A stretch of 16,346 nucleotides of DNA from Dehalococcoidia bacterium UBA4060 (GTDB taxonomy: Bacteria; Chloroflexota; Dehalococcoidia; GIF9; UBA5629), in NCBI GenBank assembly GCA_002383665.1, contig DFZI01000009.1:196-16541 (forward strand). The letters are read 5' to 3'. Shown here one piece after another: positions 1-6,564 of this stretch. Within the stretch, counting starts at the first letter, position 1; each line of letters begins with the position of its first letter. A program made the position numbers and the translations under genes. Under the pieces are notes generated by a model. That model worked only from the letters and a program-made list of their open reading frames with translations. It ran no database searches and had not been told where the DNA came from.

Positions 1-308
1 GGGGCGGGTTGAGCGTAAGCATGGTACGTTATAAGAGCCATTTCTTTCAGATAGTGTCTCAGTCCAACTTGCCGCCAGCTAAGAGGAGGGTTACGGTGCA
101 AGAGCATTTGGATGGCTCGATTCACATGGTTTACAGAGATAGAGAGGTCGTCTTCACAGAAATCAAGGAGTTACTTCAAAAGCCCCCAATCCCTCATCAA
201 AAACAAGAAATCCTTGCACCAAGGAGGAAATACATTCCTCCCCCAACTCATCCCTGGCGAAGGTTTACCCTGCAATCTACACGGAGGGAAGAGCCAGCAT
301 TGACATGA
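1..308 (+). CDS. Transposase, C-terminal fragment (5' end outside window)
   Basis: The frame is open to the left edge of the window and ends with TGA at 306-308, so this is the 3' part of a longer gene. The visible part lacks the catalytic DDE core. It shows a basic stretch (PPAKRRVTVQEHLDG) followed by a short beta-rich piece (IHMVYRDREVVFTEI) and a basic tail containing HPWRRF. This is the C-terminal pattern I associate with ISNCY/IS481-like integrase-core transposases, where a small beta domain follows the rve core and the protein ends in a HPWR-type tail. The gene is followed by repeated terminal motifs, which supports a mobile element. The TTG at 9 and ATG at 21 should not be taken as real starts. 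Whether the upstream catalytic part is intact cannot be judged here. Confidence 0.65.
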   Translation, partial: GGLSVSMVRYKSHFFQIVSQSNLPPAKRRVTVQEHLDGSIHMVYRDREVVFTEIKELLQKPPIPHQKQEILAPRRKYIPPPTHPWRRFTLQSTRREEPALT

Positions 309-325
309 TCACCCTATGGCAGTAT

Positions 326-368
326 GACATTTCTAATGAGTCGAACTATAGGACATTTCTAAAGAGTC
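326..368 (+). repeat. Two direct copies of GACATTTCTAAnGAGTC at the insertion-sequence end
   Basis: Copy 1 is at 326-342 and copy 2 at 352-368. They match at 16 of 17 positions (T versus A at position 12). They lie just after the transposase stop and are probably internal and terminal transposase-binding sites of the element. Confidence 0.75.
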
Positions 369-391
369 TTGACACATCGCATACACATTCC

Positions 392-421
392 TTGACTGTT
401 CGAGTGTAACACTGCTAAAAT
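392..421 (+). promoter_or_regulatory. Promoter of the EF-G2 gene
   Basis: TTGACT (392-397) matches the -35 consensus at 5 of 6 bases. After an 18-bp spacer comes TGC (413-415) and TAAAAT (416-421), an extended -10. The predicted start is near 428, leaving a leader of about 38 nt. GAGG at 455-458 serves as ribosome binding site, 7 nt before the ATG. A perfect 5-1-5 palindrome AGTGTAACACT (403-413) lies in the spacer and could be an operator. Confidence 0.6.
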
Positions 422-465
422 GACTCGTTGTCCGTCAAAATTACAGCGAGAATCGAGGTATTTAG

Positions 466-2529
466 ATGCAGCAATCTGAACCTGATAAAATCCGCAACGT
501 AGCCATACTATCCCATTCCGGAGCAGGCAAAACTTCGCTGGTTGAAGCCATGCTATTTGATACAGGAGCCATCAACCGAATGGGGAATGTGGCTGATGGC
601 ACTACTGCTTCCGACTATGACCCGGACGAGATCAAGCATAAGATAAGTATCAATATCACCACTCTGCCCTGCACATGGAAGAACATCAAGATAAACCTGC
701 TTGATACCCCGGGCTATCCCGATTTTGTGGGTGAGGTTAAAGCTGCACTGAGGGTGTCTGAAGGGAGCATCATCGTTGTTTGTGCAGCATCCGGGGTTGA
801 GGTTGGCACCGAACAGGTCTGGGAATATGCCTCCCAGGCCAAAATGCCCCGGCTTGTCTTCATAAATAAAATGGATCGTGAAAATGCCAACTTTTATAAT
901 ACACTTGAACAAATACAGAGCAAGCTCAGTAGCCGTTGCCTGCCCGTACAAATACCCATCGGATCGCAAAAAGAATTTAAGGGTATTGTAGATGTAATCA
1001 CTGGAAAAGCCTACGCCGGCTCACCTGCCAAGGAGATCGAGGTTCCGACTTCTCTGAAAGTCGATATTGACAATGCCAGAGAAAAGCTGATTGAAGCAGT
1101 TGTTGAAATTGATGATGAGATAATGACGAGATACCTTGATGGCGGCGAGATTACGACGGAAGAGATTTATAAATGTCTCAAGGCATCGATCCTACAGGGT
1201 TCCATAATACCGGTCCTGGCGGGATCCAGCCTGACCAATAACGGGCCATCTTTATTGCTCGACTCTATCATCGAATATCTGCCTTCACCCGCTACAGCAG
1301 GTAATTTCAAAGCCGAGGGATCCTCGGGCACGGAATCTATCAAACCAGCTAATGAGTCGCCGCTGGCGGCCCTGATATTCAAAACGACTACCGATCCTCA
1401 TGTGGGCAAAATCAGCTATTTCAGGGTCTTTTCCGGCGTTTTTGCCGGCAATTCGCAGGTATGGAATGTAAATAAGGCAACTTTGGAGAGGGTCGGACAG
1501 GTCTCCATCCCACACGGCAAGACCCAGGAGGCAGTCAACCAAATAGGCGCAGGTGATATCGGCATGGTAGTTAAACTGACCAATACTGTATCCGGTGATA
1601 CTCTCGGCGTTAAAGATCATCCGCTGAAACTGGCGCCTATCGATTACCCGACCCCCATCCTGAGTAAGGCTGTCCATCCTAAATCCAAAGCCGACCTCGA
1701 CAAGATGAGCGCCGGGCTGGCCAGAATATGTGAAGAGGACCCCAGCCTAAAGTTGCAGCGTGACATGGACACAGGCGAGCTTATACTGGGAGGCATGGGG
1801 GATACCCATCTGGAAATCGCCGCTAGCAGGCTTCAGCGCAAATTCAGCGTTGAAGTTGTTCTGGAGACCCCCAAAGTACCATATAAGGAGACCATCACTG
1901 TGCCTGTGAATGCCGAGTACAAACACAAGAAACAGACTGGTGGCCATGGTCAATACGGACACGTTTTGATCAAGATGGAACCTCTGCCGCCTAACGGTGG
2001 ATTCGAATTTACTGAAAGCGTCGTAGGCGGCGCCGTCCCCAGAAATTATATACCGGCGGTTGATAAAGGTATTAAAGAAGCTCGTTTAGAAGGAGTCTTA
2101 GCTGGCTATCCGGCGGTCGACATGAGGGTTACCCTCTATGATGGCAGCTTCCATCCGGTAGACTCATCAGAGATGTCATTTAAAATAGCTGCTATTCAGG
2201 CCTTTAAAAAGGGCATGCAGGATGCTTCACCTGTACTGCTTGAACCCATCATGAACCTGACCATAACCGTACCTGATACCTTCACAGGCGATATCATTGG
2301 CGACCTGAACACCAAGCGTGCCCGTGTGCAGGGTATGAACCCCAGTCACGGGCTGAATGTTATACAGGCACAGGCACCTCTGGCTGAAATCCAACGTTAT
2401 GCCATCGATCTCAGATCCATGACCCAGGGCAGGGGCACATTCACGGTTGAGTTCAGCCACTATGAATCCGTACCTGCGCCTATTGCGCAGAAAGTCATTG
2501 CTCAGCAAAAAAGCGCTGCCGGCGAATAA
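466..2529 (+). CDS. EF-G-like translational GTPase, EF-G2 type
   Basis: The 687-residue protein has the full EF-G layout: GTPase domain, beta-barrel domain II, domain III, domain IV and a C-terminal domain V. In the GTPase domain, G1 is SHSGAGKTS (16-24), G3 is DTPGYPDF (80-87) and G4 is NKMD (134-137). Domain IV carries the tip-loop region QTGGHGQYGHV (about 489-499). Canonical EF-G has AHVDAGKTT and DTPGHVDF. The HSGAGKTS and DTPGY forms, and the lack of the usual ERGITI switch sequence (KHKISI here), place it in the EF-G2 paralogue group, not the main fusA. EF-G catalyses ribosome translocation; the role of EF-G2 paralogues is less settled, so function beyond ribosome-associated GTPase is inferred. 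The gene stands alone, away from rpsL/rpsG/tuf. The ATG at 466 has GAGG 7 nt upstream. It ends facing etfA, with a hairpin terminator between them. Confidence 0.9.
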   Translation: MQQSEPDKIRNVAILSHSGAGKTSLVEAMLFDTGAINRMGNVADGTTASDYDPDEIKHKISINITTLPCTWKNIKINLLDTPGYPDFVGEVKAALRVSEGSIIVVCAASGVEVGTEQVWEYASQAKMPRLVFINKMDRENANFYNTLEQIQSKLSSRCLPVQIPIGSQKEFKGIVDVITGKAYAGSPAKEIEVPTSLKVDIDNAREKLIEAVVEIDDEIMTRYLDGGEITTEEIYKCLKASILQGSIIPVLAGSSLTNNGPSLLLDSIIEYLPSPATAGNFKAEGSSGTESIKPANESPLAALIFKTTTDPHVGKISYFRVFSGVFAGNSQVWNVNKATLERVGQVSIPHGKTQEAVNQIGAGDIGMVVKLTNTVSGDTLGVKDHPLKLAPIDYPTPILSKAVHPKSKADLDKMSAGLARICEEDPSLKLQRDMDTGELILGGMGDTHLEIAASRLQRKFSVEVVLETPKVPYKETITVPVNAEYKHKKQTGGHGQYGHVLIKMEPLPPNGGFEFTESVVGGAVPRNYIPAVDKGIKEARLEGVLAGYPAVDMRVTLYDGSFHPVDSSEMSFKIAAIQAFKKGMQDASPVLLEPIMNLTITVPDTFTGDIIGDLNTKRARVQGMNPSHGLNVIQAQAPLAEIQRYAIDLRSMTQGRGTFTVEFSHYESVPAPIAQKVIAQQKSAAGE

Positions 2530-2558
2530 TGGTTTCAAGCAATCTAAATGAAAAACAA

Positions 2559-2587
2559 GAGGCCCCGGAGGTTAACCCCGGGGCCTC
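2559..2587. terminator. Bidirectional hairpin terminator between EF-G2 and etfA genes
   Basis: A perfect 10-bp stem GAGGCCCCGG (2559-2568) / CCGGGGCCTC (2578-2587) encloses a 9-nt loop. On the minus strand the stem is followed by TTGTTTTTC, a good U-tract for ending etfA transcripts. On the plus strand the tail is only TCCATTAACTTTT, so termination of the EF-G2 transcript is probably weaker. It lies 29 nt after the EF-G2 stop and 25 nt after the etfA stop. Confidence 0.85.
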
Positions 2588-2612
2588 TCCATTAACTTTT
2601 CCTAAGGCTGAG

Positions 2613-3611
2613 CTATTGAACCAGCTCTTTGACCTTGGTCGTAAAGGCGGGTAGCACAACTTTCCAGTCACCAACTACGCCAAAGCGGGCCTCTTTGAAT
2701 ATATTAGCTTCAGGATCCTTGTTAATAGCAACAATGCATTTCGATCCCGAACAGCCTGACATATGCTGACTTGAGCCGGAGATTCCGACCGCAATATACA
2801 ATTCAGGAGCAATGATCTTGCCGGTAAGCCCAACCTGAATGGAATCCGCCACCCATTTATTATCACATGGCGGTCTGGACGCGCCAACAGCACCCTTGAG
2901 TATTTTTGCCAGTTCGGCAAGCTCTTTGGTAAAAGGTTCCGGTCCACCCATACCACGACCGCCTGAAACCACGGCAGAAGCGTCCTCGAGTTTAATCCCA
3001 GCAACTTCTTCTTTTACGGTTTGCAATACTTTGGCTTTGACTTTACCTGCATCAATTGCCACCGTAAATGGAATCACCTCGCCGGCTTTCCCTGGATCAG
3101 GAGCATTGGGAGTAGCAGCCTTGGTTCTCACAGTCGCAATTTGCGGAATGCCTTCTGATGTAAAGACAGCCCTGGCGTTGCCCCCGTATACCGGTCTTGT
3201 ACAATTCATCAGCTTGGATGCTGGGTCAATAGCCAGCTCTAGGCAGTCCATGGTAGCACTCACCCCCAGCCTGAATGCAAGCCTGGGAGCCAGGTCACGG
3301 CCTACAGGAGTCTGACCCATAATCACAATTCGGGGAGACAGGTCTTTGACCGCTTTTTCCATGACCTGCATATAAGTATCGTTGCTATAATCCTTAAGCT
3401 GCGGATCCTCAGTTACATAAACCTTGTCAGCACCGGCAACGATAGCCGCCTTGGCAGCATCGCCTACTTTGTCGCTGATCAGTATGCAGCTAAGCGTTTC
3501 TCCCAGTTCACCAGCAAGCTTCTTACCGGCCCCTAAAAGTTCGGCAGTTATCGGGAGCAGTTTACCTTCCATTACCTCGCCGACAACCAGAATTCCTTTA
3601 TTATCAGCCAT
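2613..3611 (-). CDS. etfA: Electron transfer flavoprotein subunit alpha
   Basis: EtfA (332 residues, usual length) pairs with EtfB and binds the electron-carrying FAD in its C-terminal domain. The N-terminal half is the ETF alpha/beta fold (GILVVGEV near the start, then MGQTPVGRDLAPRLAFRLG). The C-terminal FAD domain is clear: GASR (243-246), QVGLTGKIIAPELYIAVGIS (259-278), SSQH (280-283) and VAINKDPEANIF (294-305). The complex takes electrons from flavin dehydrogenases or, in bifurcating types, from NADH; which applies cannot be decided from this window. It lies 33 bp after etfB, so the two are surely cotranscribed. The ATG at 3611 is fixed by AGGAGG at 3618-3623, spacing 6. Transcription ends at the hairpin 2559-2587. 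Confidence 0.95.
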   Translation of the reverse strand: MADNKGILVVGEVMEGKLLPITAELLGAGKKLAGELGETLSCILISDKVGDAAKAAIVAGADKVYVTEDPQLKDYSNDTYMQVMEKAVKDLSPRIVIMGQTPVGRDLAPRLAFRLGVSATMDCLELAIDPASKLMNCTRPVYGGNARAVFTSEGIPQIATVRTKAATPNAPDPGKAGEVIPFTVAIDAGKVKAKVLQTVKEEVAGIKLEDASAVVSGGRGMGGPEPFTKELAELAKILKGAVGASRPPCDNKWVADSIQVGLTGKIIAPELYIAVGISGSSQHMSGCSGSKCIVAINKDPEANIFKEARFGVVGDWKVVLPAFTTKVKELVQ

Positions 3612-3617
3612 AGTATC

Positions 3618-3623
3618 CCTCCT
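3618..3623 (-). promoter_or_regulatory. Ribosome binding site of etfA
   Basis: A perfect AGGAGG on the minus strand, 6 nt before the ATG at 3611. It lies in the 33-bp gap after etfB and confirms the start. Confidence 0.85.
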
Positions 3624-3644
3624 AAATAATTATCCTGACTATCG

Positions 3645-4445
3645 TTAGATAACCTTGTTCTCGCGCAGCTTTGCAGCGAGCAATGCGCCTGCTTCCGCCG
3701 GTGAATCAGCACTGACAATATCACATTTACCCTCTTTCACAGGCTGGAAGAGCTTTACTATCTTGGATTTCCTTGCAGCAGCACCGGCCTTATCGACACC
3801 GATATCTGCAGGTTTCCAGACGATAGGCTGCTTCTTGCTGGCAGCCATGATACCTTTAAGAGTTGCATAGCGAGCTTCGCCAATTTCATTACTGACGGTA
3901 ATCAGGCAGGGTGTGGAAACTTCCACTACCTGGTAACCATCGGCAATAACCCTCTCTACCCTTAGCTTGCCGCCGTCAATCACTTCTACTTTTTTGGCAA
4001 CCGTTACACTGGGGATGCCGAGTATCTCAGCGATACCAGAGCCGACTTGGCCATCATCCCATTCCGATTCTTGCCTGCCACAGAATATAATGTCAAACTG
4101 ACCTACCTTTTTAATTGCAGCAGCAAGCGCAGTGGCTACTGCAAAGCTATCTCCTCCTTCAAACGCCGGATCCTCAAGCAAGATCAATTCATCCGCACCC
4201 ATGGATAGTGGTTTTTTCACAACATCACGTACAAGATTATTGCCAAGACTGATGACAGTTACCTTCTGAGTCTTGTCCTTGTCTTTGATGCGCAGTGCAG
4301 CTTCAACTGCCTGTTCATCATAAGGATTAACTACTGGTTTTATTTCGGGAGGCTGGACCATCCTGTTGTTGGCAGCATCGAGCTTGAAAGTCGATGGCGC
4401 TGCTTCAGGATCGAGTACCTGTTTACAACAGACAATCATGTTCAT
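3645..4445 (-). CDS. etfB: Electron transfer flavoprotein subunit beta
   Basis: EtfB (266 residues) is the small partner of EtfA and holds AMP, or a second flavin in bifurcating forms. The start MIVCCKQVLDPE is the typical ETF-beta beginning, followed by NPYDEQAVEAAL (40-51), SMGADELILLED (81-92) and CGRQESEWDDGQVGSGIAEI (122-141), the nucleotide-binding region. The ETF beta signature follows as VERVIADGYQVVEVSTPCLI. In this last region the human-type sequence is AIDDDCNQTG and the clostridial bifurcating type is close to GDTAQVGP; here it is WDDGQVGSG, so type assignment needs an alignment. Two ATGs, 4445 and 4439, are possible. A GGGGTGA stretch 9 nt before the first favours 4445. It lies 78 bp after prmC on the same strand; no clear promoter or terminator was seen in that gap, so it may be transcribed from the prfA promoter. 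Confidence 0.93.
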   Translation of the reverse strand: MNMIVCCKQVLDPEAAPSTFKLDAANNRMVQPPEIKPVVNPYDEQAVEAALRIKDKDKTQKVTVISLGNNLVRDVVKKPLSMGADELILLEDPAFEGGDSFAVATALAAAIKKVGQFDIIFCGRQESEWDDGQVGSGIAEILGIPSVTVAKKVEVIDGGKLRVERVIADGYQVVEVSTPCLITVSNEIGEARYATLKGIMAASKKQPIVWKPADIGVDKAGAAARKSKIVKLFQPVKEGKCDIVSADSPAEAGALLAAKLRENKVI

Positions 4446-4523
4446 GGTAGCATTTCACCCCTTTTTGATATTTGGCTAATAAAATTAACCAGTCGTAAAG
4501 TTTACCTTAATTACTCGTCAATG

Positions 4524-5381
4524 TCAAAGGCAGGGAACGATTATTTTTACCACTCTTTTTATCCCGGCAAGGTCTTCACGCAAAACTATTTCACTATCCG
4601 GCAATACTCTTTTTACCATTTTAAAGATTTTGCTCTGTTGCCCGCTGCCAATCTCCAGCAAAACAATCCCGCCAGGGTTTACTTTCCCCCTCACCTGCCT
4701 CAGCAACCGGTTTATTACCGTTGCCCCATCCCCACCACCATTCAGAGCGATGTCAGGCTCATAACAAGATACCTCTACAGGCAAGCCCTGCAAATCACCT
4801 TCAGCTATATAGGGCAAGTTCGCAACTACCACATCCACAGGGCGAGGTAGCAGCGAGAGCAAATTACCCTTTAACAGGCTAATCCGCCCCTGCAACCCGT
4901 AACGACACACATTCCGCCAAGCAACTTCAAGGGCAGCAGCAGAAATATCGATGGCGAATATTGCCGCATTAGTAAGACTAAGCGCCAGCGCAATTGCTAT
5001 GGCACCCGAACCCGTTCCTACATCAGCAATATATAAAGGCGCGGCGTTCTTCCCCCGGCTGTATTCGAGCACTTCCTCCACCAGGAGTTCCGTTTCGGGT
5101 CTTGGTATCAGGACACGGTTATCTACAAAGAGATCAATGCCGTAAAATTCTCTATGGCCAACAATGTAAGCTGATGGTTCACCACTGACTCGTCTCTCAG
5201 CCAGTGCCGACAGAGCAGACTGCTCAGCATCGGTAAGATGCTTGTCAAACATGGCAAAGAAACCTGCAGAATCAACTTTAAGGACATGACAAATCAGCAC
5301 CCTTGCTTCATCGGCCGCATCAGGTATGCCTTGCTGTTTAAAAAGTGATGTATATTTACGAAATGTGCTTTCTAAAATCAC
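4524..5381 (-). CDS. prmC: Release factor glutamine methyltransferase
   Basis: PrmC methylates the glutamine of the GGQ motif in peptide release factors, using S-adenosylmethionine. The 285-residue protein has the N-terminal helical domain that docks the release factor, then a Rossmann methyltransferase domain with DVGTGSG (120-126) for SAM and IPRPETE (92-98) before it. The catalytic NPPY motif reads NLPY (188-191), with the second residue changed; Asn, Pro and Tyr that matter for glutamine binding are kept. The start is GTG at 5381, whose last two bases form part of the TGA stop of prfA (GTGA overlap), indicating translational coupling. Sitting directly behind its own substrate gene is the classic arrangement and makes the assignment firm. 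The protein ends in VVKIIVPCL. Confidence 0.93.
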   Translation of the reverse strand: MILESTFRKYTSLFKQQGIPDAADEARVLICHVLKVDSAGFFAMFDKHLTDAEQSALSALAERRVSGEPSAYIVGHREFYGIDLFVDNRVLIPRPETELLVEEVLEYSRGKNAAPLYIADVGTGSGAIAIALALSLTNAAIFAIDISAAALEVAWRNVCRYGLQGRISLLKGNLLSLLPRPVDVVVANLPYIAEGDLQGLPVEVSCYEPDIALNGGGDGATVINRLLRQVRGKVNPGGIVLLEIGSGQQSKIFKMVKRVLPDSEIVLREDLAGIKRVVKIIVPCL

Positions 5382-6451
5382 AGGCTGCTTTCCTGCAAGA
5401 GCCGGGCCTGTTCCTCTGTAGCAAGCGTTTCGATAATCTTATCCAGGTCGCCATCAAGTATCTTAGACAAACCATGCATAGATATATTTACACGATGGTC
5501 AGTCACTCTGTCCTGAGGGAAATTATAGGTGCGTATTTTTTCCGATCTTTCCCCACTCCCGATCTGCGACCTGCGCTCCTCGGCGACTTCATCTCGCTGC
5601 TTCCGCTGTTCTATATCATACAGTCTCGAACGTAATACTGCCATGGCCTTCAATTTGTTGCGCAACTGCGACCGTTCATCCTGGCAAACTGCCACTATAC
5701 CGGTAGGGATATGGGTAATACGTACCGCTGTACTGAGCTTGTTCACGTTCTGCCCACCCGCTCCACCACTGCGGAAAATATCGATCCGCAGATCTTCCTG
5801 ATTGATCAGAACATCGATCTCCTCCATCTCTGGCAATACTGCTACCGTTGCTGTAGAGGTGTGTATACGCCCGGAAGCCTCGGTCACCGGCACCCTTTGC
5901 ACACGGTGTACACCGCGTTCATATTTCAAATGTCCATAAGCACCCTTGCCCTTGATTTCAAAAACGATTTCCTTGAGACCGCCCACTTCGCTCTGATTGC
6001 TATCAATGACCTCTATCTGCCAGCCTTTATTCTGGGCATACCGGTAATACATACGGTAAAGATCAGCAGCAAAAAGAGCAGCCTCCTCCCCACCGGTCCC
6101 AGCCCTTATCTCCATGATGGCATCCCTATCCTCGTTGGCATCCCTTGGCAGCAGGCTTACCTTGAGCTCATCAACAAGCTTCGCCTGTGCCGACTTCAGC
6201 TTAGACAGCTCCTCACGAGCCATGTTCTGCATATCAGAATCCAGGTTACGATCTGCCAGCATATCCTCAGCATCACTTATCCCCTTATCATTGGCCTTAT
6301 ATTGTCTATATTTACCTACGATATCTTCGATGCTGGCCTTTTCCTGTACCAGAGCTTGTAGCCGCTGAAAATCATTATAGACTTCCGGTCGGGCAATCAG
6401 CTCATTGAGCTCCCAATAACGTTTTTCTACAGCGTCAAGTTTCTCAAACAT
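5378..6451 (-). CDS. prfA: Peptide chain release factor 1
   Basis: RF1 recognises UAA and UAG in the ribosomal A site and triggers hydrolysis of peptidyl-tRNA. The 357-residue length is normal. The catalytic loop SGGAGGQNVNK carries GGQ at 232-234. The codon-recognition tripeptide is PVT (188-190, in RVQRVPVTEASGRIHTS); the PxT form marks RF1, as RF2 has SPF. The N-terminal coiled helical domain (1-100) and the linker AGTGGEEAALFA (117-128) are also typical. It opens a minus-strand run with prmC (4-base overlap) and etfBA. The ATG at 6451 has only a weak ribosome binding site, but the next Met lies well inside the conserved part. The promoter is in the 113-bp divergent gap shared with the histidine kinase. 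Confidence 0.95.
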   Translation of the reverse strand: MFEKLDAVEKRYWELNELIARPEVYNDFQRLQALVQEKASIEDIVGKYRQYKANDKGISDAEDMLADRNLDSDMQNMAREELSKLKSAQAKLVDELKVSLLPRDANEDRDAIMEIRAGTGGEEAALFAADLYRMYYRYAQNKGWQIEVIDSNQSEVGGLKEIVFEIKGKGAYGHLKYERGVHRVQRVPVTEASGRIHTSTATVAVLPEMEEIDVLINQEDLRIDIFRSGGAGGQNVNKLSTAVRITHIPTGIVAVCQDERSQLRNKLKAMAVLRSRLYDIEQRKQRDEVAEERRSQIGSGERSEKIRTYNFPQDRVTDHRVNISMHGLSKILDGDLDKIIETLATEEQARLLQESSL

Positions 6452-6484
6452 AACTTAGGCAAGCACCAGAGTAATTCCGGTAAG

Positions 6485-6514
6485 ATTATAGCATCGGATC
6501 AGATACGCACTCAA
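6485..6514 (-). promoter_or_regulatory. Promoter of prfA-prmC(-etfBA)
   Basis: On the minus strand, TATAAT (6490 to 6485) is preceded by TGC, an extended -10. A TTGAGT -35 (6514 to 6509) lies 18 bp upstream. The predicted start is near 6478, giving a leader of about 27 nt. Confidence 0.6.
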
Positions 6515-6549
6515 ATAACAGATATGTGCCCATCAGCATCAAAATGCGG

Positions 6550-6555
6550 TATTAT
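6550..6555 (+). promoter_or_regulatory. Possible -10 of the kinase gene, suggesting a leaderless transcript
   Basis: TATTAT at 6550-6555 lies 9 bp before the only plausible start codon (6565). A start of transcription 6-8 nt after it would fall within 3 nt of the ATG. No purine-rich ribosome binding site is present and an in-frame TAA sits at 6556-6558. The -35 candidate (TGCCCA, 6527-6532) is poor. Confidence 0.35.
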
Positions 6556-6564
6556 TAAAATGTT

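Larger units (their letters stand above)
1..374 (+). mobile_element. Right end of an insertion sequence (ISNCY-like), truncated by the window edge
   Basis: This stretch contains the end of a transposase reading frame followed by a short non-coding tail with two near-identical copies of GACATTTCTAAnGAGTC (326-342 and 352-368, one mismatch, 26 bp apart). Tails of this kind after the transposase stop are, from memory, typical of ISNCY-type elements and probably belong to the terminal binding region of the transposase. The exact outer boundary is inferred: the second repeat runs into TTGACAC at about 369-375. Target-site duplication cannot be tested because the left end is outside the window. Confidence 0.6.

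Noticed and set aside
553..969. 138-codon open frame on the minus strand
   Set aside because: It is antisense to the EF-G2 GTPase domain and its translation has no family features.
2839..3315. 158-codon open frame on the plus strand, Ser/Ala/Pro-rich
   Set aside because: It is the antisense shadow of etfA; the composition follows from the etfA codons.
5711..6361. 216-codon open frame on the plus strand
   Set aside because: It lies wholly antisense to prfA, has no ribosome binding site or recognisable domain, and prfA is certain.
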